The notes under the pieces are model-generated. The model saw only the letters and a program-made list of their open reading frames with translations, searched no databases and was not told the DNA's origin. Shown here piece after piece: positions 23,354 to 31,827 of a DNA stretch of 64,000 bases. Both the position numbers and the translations under genes were made by a program. Numbering within the stretch: position 1 is the stretch's first letter; each line of letters begins with the position of its first letter. Origin of the DNA: UBA3069 sp050633465 (lineage in GTDB: Bacteria; Pseudomonadota; Alphaproteobacteria; Rhodobacterales; Rhodobacteraceae); contig JBOEGO010000007.1 of NCBI GenBank assembly GCA_050633465.1, positions 1-64,000 of the forward strand, written 5' to 3'.

Positions 23354-24054
23354 GCGCATGGGCAGCAAAACGGTTCTGGAAAGAGGCCACAGTCGAGCCG
23401 GATCAAAACGGGTTTTCTGTGTTGCTGGACGGGCGCCCGGTGAAAACGCCGGCTAAATCGCCGCTGATTCTGCCGACACAGGCCATGGCCGATGCCGTGG
23501 CGCGGGAATGGGATGCGCAAGAGGGCAAGGTTGATCCCAACACCATGCCCGTCACCCGTTCCGCCAATGCCGCAATAGACAAGGTTGCCACGCAACATGC
23601 AGAGGTTGCGGCCCTGCTTGCGGAATACGGTGCAACAGATTTGCTGTGCTATCGCGCTGAAACCCCACGAGAATTGGTAGAGCGACAGGCACAAATCTGG
23701 GATCCGTTACTGGATTGGGCGGCCGATGCCTTGGACGCAAGGTTGGTGCCGGCCACGGGGGTTATGTTCGTGCCTCAGGATGCGGGCGCGTTGCAACGGC
23801 TGGCGAATCGGGTTGCCGCGTTGGATGCCTATCAAATGGCCGCATTTCACGATCTGGTGGGCATGTCGGGGTCGCTGGTGCTGGCTTTTGCCACCGCGCT
23901 GGACCGATTGCCCGCCCAAGAGGCATGGGCGATATCGCGGTTGGACGAAACCTGGCAAGAGGAGCAATGGGGCCAGGATGACGACGCGACAGCCCAAGCA
24001 GAGGTGAAAAAAGCCGCATTTCTGCACGCCAAACGCTTTTTCGATTTGGCCTGA
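23350..24054 (+). CDS. ATP12 family F1-ATPase assembly chaperone
   Basis: The 234-residue product belongs to the ATP12 family, whose mitochondrial members chaperone the F1 alpha subunit. Landmarks are KRFWKEATV near the N terminus, GRPVKTPAKSPLILP, the central TDLLCYRAETP and the C-terminal WQEEQWGQDDDA. Alphaproteobacteria carry this gene, in keeping with the mitochondrial link. It is the last of four overlapping genes (crcB to ATP12). The F1 genes lie 19 kb away at 42720-47605. Confidence 0.92.
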   Translation: MSAWAAKRFWKEATVEPDQNGFSVLLDGRPVKTPAKSPLILPTQAMADAVAREWDAQEGKVDPNTMPVTRSANAAIDKVATQHAEVAALLAEYGATDLLCYRAETPRELVERQAQIWDPLLDWAADALDARLVPATGVMFVPQDAGALQRLANRVAALDAYQMAAFHDLVGMSGSLVLAFATALDRLPAQEAWAISRLDETWQEEQWGQDDDATAQAEVKKAAFLHAKRFFDLA

Positions 24055-24110
24055 CGCACGTAGAACGGGCGTTAACCCATCGGTTCCCTTAGGGAAATGC
24101 CGGAAAATTC

Positions 24111-24140
24111 ATCGTCAAAGCCGATCATTGACTTGACGAT
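24111..24140. promoter_or_regulatory. Inverted repeat upstream of aapJ
   Basis: ATCGTCAA (24111-24118) and TTGACGAT (24133-24140) are perfect reverse complements 14 bases apart, about 130 bases ahead of aapJ. The second arm contains a TTGACG that could double as a -35. It may be an operator for nitrogen or amino acid control; no known consensus was matched. Confidence 0.5.
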
Positions 24141-24265
24141 CAATAATGAATCCTCGCAAACTTGTCGCACTTAGGGGGGTCACTCCTCTCTCAAGTTTCG
24201 CCCTCGGCCCAACGTGGCCGAATGAACCGCCCTAACAATGGGCGGAAAATCAGGAAGAGGTAACA

Positions 24266-25282
24266 ATGAAAAAATCCGTATTTCTTGGCGCACTGACCGT
24301 GGCCGGCCTGGCCGCAGGCGCAGCAGCAGCCGGGACGCTCGATGACGTAAAAGCCAGTGGTAAACTCAAGTGCGGTGTGACCACCGGGCTTGTCGGCTTT
24401 GCGGCGCCCGATGCGAACGGCAAATGGGAAGGTTTCGACGTTGGCGTTTGTCGCGCAGTCGCAGCCGCCGTTCTTGGCGATCCGACAGCCGTCGAATTCG
24501 TGCCGACCACAGGTAAAACCCGTTTCACCGCGCTGGCGTCCGGCGAAGTCGACCTGCTGGCCCGCAACACCACATGGACCTTTTCGCGCGATGTCGATCT
24601 GAAGTTCGATTTCGTTGGCGTGAACTACTATGATGGTCAGGGTTTCATCGTTCCCAAGGCACTGGGCGTTAGCTCTGCCAAGGAACTGGATGGCGCGACC
24701 GTTTGCATCCAGACCGGCACCACAACCGAGCTGAACCTGGCGGACTTCTTCCGCAAGAACAACATCAGCTACGAACCCGTGCCGATCGAAACCAATGCCG
24801 AAGGCCAGCAACAGTATCTGGCCGGTGCATGTGACGCGTATACCACCGACGCATCCGGCCTGGCCGCGACACGCGCATCGTTCGAAAACCCCGATGACCA
24901 CGTTGTTCTGCCCGAGATCATCTCGAAGGAGCCGCTTGGCCCGCTTGTTCGCCACGGCGACAACGAATGGGGCGATGTGGCCCGTTGGACCCTGAACGCA
25001 CTGATCGCAGCCGAAGAGCTGGGCGTGACCTCGGCCAATATCGCCGAACTGTCCGCTGGCACCAACAACCCCGAAGTGAACCGCCTGTTGGGCACCGAAG
25101 GGACGCTGGGCGAAATGCTGGGTCTGTCTGCTGACTGGGCCAAAAACGCCATCATGGCGGGTGGCAACTATGGTGAACTGTTCGAAAAAACCATTGGCGA
25201 AAACACTGCCATTGGTCTGGCCCGTGGCCTGAACGCACAGTGGACCGACGGCGGCCTGCTTTACTCTCCGCCCTTCCGCTAA
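24266..25282 (+). CDS. aapJ: General L-amino acid ABC transporter, periplasmic binding protein
   Basis: The 338-residue product starts with a signal peptide ending around AAGAAAAGT, followed by LDDVKASGKLKCGVTTGLVGFA, as in AapJ of Rhizobium and BztA of Rhodobacter. It binds polar amino acids such as glutamate, glutamine and aspartate in the periplasm. Segments DVGVCRAVAAAVLGD, TTWTFSRDVDLKFDF and GTTTELNLADFFRKN match the family. It leads an operon of binding protein, two permeases and an ATPase. A strong hairpin follows it, which would leave this gene more highly expressed than the membrane components. Confidence 0.95.
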   Translation: MKKSVFLGALTVAGLAAGAAAAGTLDDVKASGKLKCGVTTGLVGFAAPDANGKWEGFDVGVCRAVAAAVLGDPTAVEFVPTTGKTRFTALASGEVDLLARNTTWTFSRDVDLKFDFVGVNYYDGQGFIVPKALGVSSAKELDGATVCIQTGTTTELNLADFFRKNNISYEPVPIETNAEGQQQYLAGACDAYTTDASGLAATRASFENPDDHVVLPEIISKEPLGPLVRHGDNEWGDVARWTLNALIAAEELGVTSANIAELSAGTNNPEVNRLLGTEGTLGEMLGLSADWAKNAIMAGGNYGELFEKTIGENTAIGLARGLNAQWTDGGLLYSPPFR

Positions 25283-25294
25283 GCGGGACGGCAA

Positions 25295-25325
25295 GAAGGG
25301 CGCGGGGGAAACCCTCGCGCCCTTC
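25295..25325 (+). terminator. Hairpin between aapJ and aapQ
   Basis: GAAGGGCGCGGGG and CCCTCGCGCCCTTC form a 13-bp stem with one G-U pair around a short loop. Only a few T residues follow. Such hairpins after binding-protein genes commonly stabilise the upstream mRNA and limit read-through to the permease genes. Confidence 0.7.
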
Positions 25326-25415
25326 ACGCTTTATCAAGCACAACAATCACGGCTCGTGGCGCAATAATGACGCCGGGGGAAATACCCAGGGCCGTAAGAC
25401 GGGGAACATCTCTGC

Positions 25416-26684
25416 ATGACGATTGCATCCGACGCTCCGAAGGAGTCGTTTCGGCTGTCGCAGCTCATTTATGACACGCGATACCGTGCCACCACCTTCC
25501 AGATAATCGCGCTGATCGGGTTCTTGCTTCTGATCGGCTGGATCGCGATGAATACAGTTCAAAACCTTGCTGATTTGGGCAAGGAGCCGTCATTCGGCTA
25601 TCTGTCGGAACCTGCGGGTTACGACATCAACCAGCGGCTGGTGGATTACGACAACCAGAATTCGCATCTGCGCGCCGCTTTTGTCGGGCTGCTGAACACG
25701 CTGTTGGTGGCTGTGTTGGGCTGCATCACGGCGACCATTCTGGGCGTGACAATCGGTGTTTTGCGCCTGTCCAAAAACTGGCTGATCTCGCGCATCATGA
25801 CGGTCTATGTGGAAATGTTCCGCAATGTGCCGGTGTTGTTGTGGATCGTGCTGATCATGGCGATCGTCATCGAAACGCTGCCGCAACCACGTGATTTCCG
25901 CGGGGCCAACCCCGAGGCCACGCTGAAGCTGTTTGATACCGTCGCCTTTACCAACCGTGGTTTTTACATACCCGAGGCGCTGTTTTCGCGCAGTCTGGGC
26001 AATATCCACCTGTTTGGTGACAGCGCGCTGCGGTTTGATGTTTCGTTGGATCTGATGGCACTGCTGGCCGTGCTGTTTGCCGGGCTATGGGCATCGGCAC
26101 GGATCAAGCACAAGGCCGACGCGACCCAGGAGGCAACGGGCATCCGCCCCACCGTTTGGTATCTGCGTCTTGGCGTGGTGCTTTTGCCGGTGATCATCCT
26201 GCTGGTCGCGCTTGGGTTCCACCTTGGCTATCCGGCGCTGAAAGGGTTCAACTTTCAGGGCGGCACCTATATGCGCAATTCGCTGATTGCGCTGTGGCTG
26301 GCGCTGTCGCTGTATACGGCGGCGTTTATCGCCGAAATCGTGCGCGCGGGTATTCTGGCCATTTCCACCGGCCAAACCGAAGCAGCCGCCGCGCTGGGGC
26401 TGCGCCCCAAGCGTATCATGAACCTTGTGATCCTGCCGCAGGCGCTGCGTGTCATCATTCCGCCGCTGATTTCGCAATACCTGAACCTGACCAAAAACAG
26501 CTCTCTGGCGATTGCGGTGGGTTACATGGATATTTCCGGCACCCTGATGGGGATCACACTGAACCAGACCGGCAAGGAACTGGAATCGGTGCTGTTGACC
26601 ATGCTGATATATCTGGTCATCTCGCTGTCCATTTCGATGGTGATGAACTGGTACAACAACCGCGTCAAACTGGTGGAGAGGTAA
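25416..26684 (+). CDS. aapQ: General L-amino acid ABC transporter, permease
   Basis: The 422-residue product is the larger-loop permease of the AapQ/BztB type. A membrane segment near residues 28-48 is followed by a periplasmic insertion, then more helices. The EAA loop that contacts the ATPase is REGILA-like: RAGILAISTGQTEAAAALGL near residues 309-328. It pairs with AapM. ATP12 and aapJ lie upstream and aapM starts two bases after its stop. Confidence 0.95.
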   Translation: MTIASDAPKESFRLSQLIYDTRYRATTFQIIALIGFLLLIGWIAMNTVQNLADLGKEPSFGYLSEPAGYDINQRLVDYDNQNSHLRAAFVGLLNTLLVAVLGCITATILGVTIGVLRLSKNWLISRIMTVYVEMFRNVPVLLWIVLIMAIVIETLPQPRDFRGANPEATLKLFDTVAFTNRGFYIPEALFSRSLGNIHLFGDSALRFDVSLDLMALLAVLFAGLWASARIKHKADATQEATGIRPTVWYLRLGVVLLPVIILLVALGFHLGYPALKGFNFQGGTYMRNSLIALWLALSLYTAAFIAEIVRAGILAISTGQTEAAAALGLRPKRIMNLVILPQALRVIIPPLISQYLNLTKNSSLAIAVGYMDISGTLMGITLNQTGKELESVLLTMLIYLVISLSISMVMNWYNNRVKLVER

Positions 26685-26685
26685 C

Positions 26686-28008
26686 ATGAGCGATACACAT
26701 TCCCATACCGTCGCCTATGTGCGCGACACCATGCTGGAACAGAAATCCCCCCCCGCTAGCGCCGTGGGCGCGGTGGGGTGGATGCGCGAAAACCTGTTTT
26801 CGGGCTGGTTCAATTCTGTCGTTACCGTGGTTGCACTGGGGTTTATCCTGTTGGTGACCTCGGTCATCGTGCCATGGGCGATTTCGCCAACATGGCATGC
26901 CGCTTCGCTAAGCGAATGCCGCGAAATACTGGCGGGGCTTGGCCGTGACGGCCATATGGGCGGCGCCTGTTGGGGCGTGATCCGCGACCGCTGGATTCAG
27001 TTGTTGTTCGGTTTCTACCCCTCTGAAAGCTATTGGCGCCCCATTCTGGCGCTGGTCCTGTTGGCCGTAGCGCTGGCACCGGTGTTGTTTTCGGAAAAAG
27101 TGCCGCGCAAGCTGATCTGGTTTTCGGCGATCTATCCGTTCCTGATGCCATGGTTGCTGTGGGGCGGCACGATCTGGACGCCGCTGGCAGTGATTGCCGG
27201 TTTCGTGATCGGGTTCTTTCTGTTCAAGGGCATAGCAGACATATCCAGCACTCTGATCGGTATGATCGTCGGTGTGTTTGCTGCACTGATCTGGTGGCTG
27301 TATCTGATGGGACCTGTTGCGGGCCTGTTGTCCGACCTTATCCCCATCGGGATCGAACCGGTCGCCAGCCGCAATTTTGGCGGGTTTCTGTTGTCGGTGA
27401 CCATCGGTGTGGTCGCGATTGCCGGGTCATTGCCCATTGGCATCGTGCTGGCACTGGGGCGGCAGTCAGACCTGCCGCTGGTCAAGGCAATCTGCGTCGG
27501 GTTCATCGAATTCATCCGTGGTGTGCCGCTGATCACCCTGTTGTTCGTGGCATCAACCCTGTTGAACATTTTCCTGCCGCCGGGCACGACATTCGACATC
27601 ATCCTGCGCGTTATCATCATGACCACGCTGTTTGCGTCGGCCTATATGGCCGAGGTGGTGCGCGGGGGCCTCGCGGCGCTGCCCAAGGGCCAATATGAAG
27701 GGGCCGACAGTCTGGGCCTGGATTACTGGCAATCGCAGCGTCTGGTGATCATGCCGCAGGCATTGAAAATCTCGATCCCGGGCATCGTGTCCACGTTCAT
27801 CGGGCTGTTCAAGGACACCACCCTGGTGTCGATCATCGGGCTGTACGATCCACTGGGTCTGTCCACTGCCATTCGTGCCGATCAGGCGTGGAACGGTGTG
27901 GTATGGGAGCTATACGGCTTCATCGCACTCCTGTTCTTTATCGCTTGCTTCGGCATGTCCCGTTATTCCATGTATCTGGAGCGCAAGCTTCAGACTGGCC
28001 ACCGCTAA
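26686..28008 (+). CDS. aapM: General L-amino acid ABC transporter, permease
   Basis: The 440-residue product has about eight predicted helices with a long central insertion, as in AapM/BztC. The EAA loop is RGGLAALPKGQYEGADSLGL near residues 326-345. The N terminus MSDTHSHTVAYVRDTMLEQ is cytoplasmic. It forms the membrane channel with AapQ. The next gene, aapP, starts after 15 bases. Confidence 0.95.
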   Translation: MSDTHSHTVAYVRDTMLEQKSPPASAVGAVGWMRENLFSGWFNSVVTVVALGFILLVTSVIVPWAISPTWHAASLSECREILAGLGRDGHMGGACWGVIRDRWIQLLFGFYPSESYWRPILALVLLAVALAPVLFSEKVPRKLIWFSAIYPFLMPWLLWGGTIWTPLAVIAGFVIGFFLFKGIADISSTLIGMIVGVFAALIWWLYLMGPVAGLLSDLIPIGIEPVASRNFGGFLLSVTIGVVAIAGSLPIGIVLALGRQSDLPLVKAICVGFIEFIRGVPLITLLFVASTLLNIFLPPGTTFDIILRVIIMTTLFASAYMAEVVRGGLAALPKGQYEGADSLGLDYWQSQRLVIMPQALKISIPGIVSTFIGLFKDTTLVSIIGLYDPLGLSTAIRADQAWNGVVWELYGFIALLFFIACFGMSRYSMYLERKLQTGHR

Positions 28009-28023
28009 GAAAGGGTCACACAT

Positions 28024-28815
28024 ATGTCTGATCTTGCCACTGACCGCTTGGTTGACCGTTCGCAGATGAAAGTCTCGGATCAGGTCGCCATTGAAATCAA
28101 CAAGATGAACAAATGGTATGGCACGTTTCATGTGCTGCGCGACATCGACCTGACGGTATATCAGGGCGAACGGATTGTGATTGCCGGCCCGTCGGGGTCT
28201 GGCAAATCCACCCTGATCCGATGCATCAACGCGCTGGAGGAACACCAGCAGGGCAGTATCACGGTGGATGGCACAGTGCTGTCCAATGATCTGAAAAACA
28301 TCGACAAAATCCGCTCCGAGGTGGGGATGTGCTTCCAGCACTTCAACCTGTTCCCGCATCTGACGATTTTGGAAAACTGCACGCTGGCCCCGATCTGGGT
28401 GCGCAAGGTTCCCAAGCGCGAGGCCGAAGAAACCGCGATGCATTTCCTGGAAAAGGTGAAGATCCCGGATCAGGCGATGAAATACCCCGGCCAACTGTCC
28501 GGTGGTCAACAGCAGCGCGTCGCGATTGCCCGTTCGCTGTGCATGAAACCCCGCATCATGTTGTTTGACGAACCGACATCGGCCCTTGACCCCGAGATGA
28601 TCAAAGAGGTGTTGGACACCATGATCGAACTGGCCGAAGAAGGCATGACCATGCTGTGTGTGACCCATGAAATGGGTTTCGCCCGTCAGGTCGCCAACCG
28701 CGTGATTTTCATGGATCAGGGCCAGATTGTCGAACAGAACGAACCCGAAGAGTTCTTTAACAACCCGCAAAGCGACCGGACCAAGCTGTTCCTGAGCCAG
28801 ATTTTGGGCCACTGA
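28024..28815 (+). CDS. aapP: General L-amino acid ABC transporter, ATP-binding subunit
   Basis: The 263-residue product has Walker A GPSGSGKST at residues 55-63, the Q-loop in MCFQHFNLFPHLT, the signature LSGGQQQR near residue 159 and Walker B IMLFDEPTSALD. It belongs to the polar amino acid transport (GlnQ-like) family and would power AapQM. A terminator follows at 28841-28866. Confidence 0.96.
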   Translation: MSDLATDRLVDRSQMKVSDQVAIEINKMNKWYGTFHVLRDIDLTVYQGERIVIAGPSGSGKSTLIRCINALEEHQQGSITVDGTVLSNDLKNIDKIRSEVGMCFQHFNLFPHLTILENCTLAPIWVRKVPKREAEETAMHFLEKVKIPDQAMKYPGQLSGGQQQRVAIARSLCMKPRIMLFDEPTSALDPEMIKEVLDTMIELAEEGMTMLCVTHEMGFARQVANRVIFMDQGQIVEQNEPEEFFNNPQSDRTKLFLSQILGH

Positions 28816-28840
28816 CCACTGCCTGAAATTGCGAATGCTG

Positions 28841-28866
28841 CGCCCCGCCAATCCGGTGGGGCGTTT
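28841..28866 (+). terminator. Terminator of the aap operon
   Basis: CGCCCCGCC and GGTGGGGCG pair (one G-U) around AATCC, followed by TTTCGCGTTTC. It lies just ahead of the stop of the convergent sixA-like gene. Confidence 0.7.
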
Positions 28867-28886
28867 CGCGTTTCAGGGGCGTGGTA

Positions 28887-29393
28887 TTAATCGGCGGCTT
28901 GCGTTGCAAGGCTGCGGGGCAGGATGAAATCCAGCAATTGGCCGCTGGCCCATTCCACCTGATCCCAACTGTCGGCGGCGAATTCCGCAACCATTGTGGC
29001 CCCGGTGGGAAAGGCAAAAAAACTGTCGTCCTGTGGGGGATCTTTTAGGATACGGGCGGCGAAATCACCGATGCCGGGGTTGTGGCCCAACAGGATCAAA
29101 TCGGGCCGCGTGCCGCGATGCAACACCGACAGGATGCGGGCCGCGGGGGCGTGATACAATTCGGGTTCATAGCTGACGGGGCAGGGCAGGTTTGTCCGTT
29201 CCAGTGTTTCACGGGTGCGCATGGCGGTGGAACACAGGGCCAGTTGCGGGGTGTGGCCATGATCGCGCAACCAATCGCCCAGATTTTCCGCCGCTTCGCG
29301 CCCGCGCGGGTTTAGCATACGGTCATGGTCGTCTGCGAACGGGTCGCTCCAACTGGATTTTGCGTGGCGCATCAATATCAGGCGCAGTGTCAC
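28887..29393 (-). CDS. Histidine phosphatase, SixA type
   Basis: A GTG at 29393 is chosen because it overlaps the upstream stop (GTGA) and gives the family N terminus MTLRLILMRHAKSSWSDP. The product is 168 residues. The catalytic RHG-type motif reads MRHAKSSW, and the second histidine is in LLGHNPGIGD near residue 115. SixA removes phosphate from histidine phosphotransfer domains, but related small phosphatases act on other substrates. It is the last of three coupled minus-strand genes. Confidence 0.88.
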   Translation of the reverse strand: MTLRLILMRHAKSSWSDPFADDHDRMLNPRGREAAENLGDWLRDHGHTPQLALCSTAMRTRETLERTNLPCPVSYEPELYHAPAARILSVLHRGTRPDLILLGHNPGIGDFAARILKDPPQDDSFFAFPTGATMVAEFAADSWDQVEWASGQLLDFILPRSLATQAAD

Positions 29394-30004
29394 CAAAAGG
29401 CTCTCATATGGAACTCGGACTGTTCTTTCAGCCTGACATGGGTCAGGCCAGCGGGGCAAGCGCGCCGCACCAAACAGCCGTTTTTCAGGCATTCAGCGCC
29501 TGCATCGCTATGTAAATAGGCACGACAGGCGGGCACGTCATAGCCCGCAGTGGTCAATGCGCCAATCGGGCAGGCGGTTGTGCAGGGCCGTGTGCAGGTC
29601 GGGCAGGGGGCGGGGGGCGGTGCGGGCAACGCCAGATGCCCCGCCATTCGCAATGCACCACGATAGGAAATCATCAATCCGGCCATGTCATGCACCAACA
29701 GATGCACGGGCGAGGAATGCGCCCGCCCGCTGGCCTTGGCCATGGCCAGAAACGGCGCAGCATCTGGGCCAAAGGGGAACAGGGCGCAGGCATTCAAATC
29801 TGCGGCCCATGCGCCAATCACCCGCGCCGACCAGCGGTCCATCGGGTCGGGCGCGCCATCGTTATATTCGGGGTCATCAATAAAGCGTGCCCAGAAATCC
29901 GCTGCTGGCGACAGCATGGCAACCGTATCTGCCCCGTCATGAAATACACCACTGACCCATAGGGCGCGGGCCTTGGCCCCGGCTTCCAGATCGGTCAGCG
30001 TCAT
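29390..30004 (-). CDS. Ferredoxin-like protein with four-cysteine cluster motif
   Basis: The 204-residue product has a single cysteine cluster CPTCTRPCTTACP near residues 137-149, spaced like a [4Fe-4S] ferredoxin site, with two further CxxxxC-type cysteines towards the end. The N-terminal 130 residues have no motif I can name. It is overlapped at both ends: its start by the sterol desaturase stop (ATGA), its stop by the sixA-like start (GTGA). Partner and redox role are unknown. Confidence 0.75.
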   Translation of the reverse strand: MTLTDLEAGAKARALWVSGVFHDGADTVAMLSPAADFWARFIDDPEYNDGAPDPMDRWSARVIGAWAADLNACALFPFGPDAAPFLAMAKASGRAHSSPVHLLVHDMAGLMISYRGALRMAGHLALPAPPPAPCPTCTRPCTTACPIGALTTAGYDVPACRAYLHSDAGAECLKNGCLVRRACPAGLTHVRLKEQSEFHMRAFW

Positions 30005-30795
30005 TTGCGCGAAAACGGCAGGCGCAGCGACCAGCCCAGTTTTGACGGGCTGTCATCCTGCCATTGCAGCCCGATGGTCATATCGTCATGCCCCGCCTTT
30101 GGTTGTGCGATATAGGTGCCAAACATCCGGTCCCAGATCGACAGCGAAAACCCGTAATTGCTGTCATGCTCGTCGCGGTGGATCGAATGATGCACGCGGT
30201 GCATATCGGGCGTCACCAGCACAGGGCGCAGCATTCTGTCGAAAGTCAGCGGCAGGCGGATATTGGCGTGGTTGAACATGGCGGTGCCGTTCAGGATGAT
30301 TTCGAACAGGATCACTGCCAGTGCAGTCGGCCCCATCAGATAAACCAGCCCGATTTTCAACAGCATGGAAAATGCGATTTCAACCGGGTGAAACCGGATC
30401 GCTGTGGTCACGTCAATGTCACGATCTGCATGGTGAACCCTGTGAAAACGCCACAAGAACGGGATCTTATGGGTGATCAGGTGCTGCGCCCAGATGGCGA
30501 AATCTAGGATCAGAACGGCCAGAACAGTTTCAACCCAGACCGGCCATTGCAGGCTGTTGAACAGCCCCCAACCCTGCGCCTGCGCATCGATCGCTGCGCC
30601 CACGGCCAGCAATGGCAGCGCCAGTGCCAGGGCACGCAGGGCCAGGGTGTTCAGCACCGTAAAGGTGACATTCGTCAGCCAGCGCCGCTGGCGAGACTGG
30701 CTGCGGATGCGGCGCGGGGCCATGGCCTCGGCCACAGCGAACAGGGCAAAGAGGCCAAGGAAAACCGACAATCGGATCAGGGTTTCATGTTCCAT
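30001..30795 (-). CDS. Sterol desaturase / fatty acid hydroxylase family membrane protein
   Basis: The 264-residue product has four likely membrane helices and the histidine clusters of di-iron membrane hydroxylases: HLITH-KIPFLWRFHRVHH near residues 111-128, and later HRVHHSIHRDEHD near 202-214. The iron site would hydroxylate or desaturate a lipid. Substrate is unknown; bacterial members act on carotenoids, fatty acids or sterol-like lipids. It heads a three-gene run with the Fe-S protein and SixA-like phosphatase. Confidence 0.9.
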   Translation of the reverse strand: MEHETLIRLSVFLGLFALFAVAEAMAPRRIRSQSRQRRWLTNVTFTVLNTLALRALALALPLLAVGAAIDAQAQGWGLFNSLQWPVWVETVLAVLILDFAIWAQHLITHKIPFLWRFHRVHHADRDIDVTTAIRFHPVEIAFSMLLKIGLVYLMGPTALAVILFEIILNGTAMFNHANIRLPLTFDRMLRPVLVTPDMHRVHHSIHRDEHDSNYGFSLSIWDRMFGTYIAQPKAGHDDMTIGLQWQDDSPSKLGWSLRLPFSRK

Positions 30796-30833
30796 GGCTG
30801 GAATGTATCCCTATGCCGCGCCGCGCCAAGTGT

Positions 30834-31706
30834 TTAGTCGAAACTCTCGCGGATGAGTGATCCGGCGCCATGTTCGGTGAACAGTTCCAACAGGGTCGCA
30901 TGGGGCGCGCGCCCGTCCAGAATGACCACCGCCCGCACACCTTTTTCGATGGCATATAGCGCGGTTTGGGTTTTGGGAATCATGCCGCCCGCAATGGTGC
31001 CATCCTCGGTCAGGTCGCGAATTTGCTGGGCGGTGATTGCGGTCAGAACCTCGCCCTCTTTGTTTTTGACGCCGGCCACATCGGTCAGCAGCAACAAACG
31101 ATCCGCCTCCAATGCGCCAGCGATGGCACCGGCGGCGGTGTCGCCATTCACGTTAAAGGTTTCCAGCGGGTCCATGCCTGTGGCCACAGGTGCCACAACG
31201 GGGATGATCCCGGCGGCGAACAGATCGCGCAACACCTGCACATTCATTTCAATCGGGCGTCCGACGAAACCCAGTTCGGGGTCGTCCGCCTCGCATACCA
31301 TCAGGTCGTCATCTTTGCCCGACAGGCCCACGGCGCGCCCGCCCTCGTCCATAATGGCCTGCACGATGCGCTTGTTTACAAGGCCGGTCAGCACCATTTC
31401 GACCACTTCAACGGTGGCCTTGTCGGTCACACGCTTGCCGCGCACGAATTTGCTTTCGATGCCCAGACGGCCCAGCAGATCATTGATCATCGGCCCGCCG
31501 CCATGCACCACAACGGGGTTCACCCCGACCTGACGCATCAGCACGATGTCGCGGGCGAAATCGGCCATCGCCGCGTCATCGCCCATGGCATTACCACCGA
31601 ATTTTACCACCACGATGGCACCGGTATAGCGTTGCAAATAAGGCAGGGCCTCGGAAAGGGTCCGGGCGGTGGCGATCCAGTCACGGTTCATGTTTTGCGG
31701 TCTCAT
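30834..31706 (-). CDS. argB: Acetylglutamate kinase
   Basis: The 290-residue product phosphorylates N-acetyl-L-glutamate in arginine synthesis. Motifs are VVVKFGGNAMGD near residues 32-43, VVHGGGPMIN near 66-75 and GGMIPKTQTAL near 230-240. The start at 31706 follows AAGGAA at good spacing; an internal ATG five codons later is an alternative. It is followed, on the same strand, by the sterol desaturase gene after 38 bases. Other arg genes are not in the window. Confidence 0.97.
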   Translation of the reverse strand: MRPQNMNRDWIATARTLSEALPYLQRYTGAIVVVKFGGNAMGDDAAMADFARDIVLMRQVGVNPVVVHGGGPMINDLLGRLGIESKFVRGKRVTDKATVEVVEMVLTGLVNKRIVQAIMDEGGRAVGLSGKDDDLMVCEADDPELGFVGRPIEMNVQVLRDLFAAGIIPVVAPVATGMDPLETFNVNGDTAAGAIAGALEADRLLLLTDVAGVKNKEGEVLTAITAQQIRDLTEDGTIAGGMIPKTQTALYAIEKGVRAVVILDGRAPHATLLELFTEHGAGSLIRESFD

Positions 31707-31827
31707 CCTCGGTTCCTTGGAAAGGGCATGGGGCGGTTGATAACAGAAGCGCGGCTTTCATGCCAAGGGGCGTTGAAGGTCGCGGTTGAAATGCTAGGTT
31801 GTGGCCTTACCGGAATCGGAGAACCGC

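Noticed and set aside
24128..24143. FNR box ahead of aapJ
   Set aside because: TTGAC and ATCAA halves occur, but with six or one bases between them rather than four.
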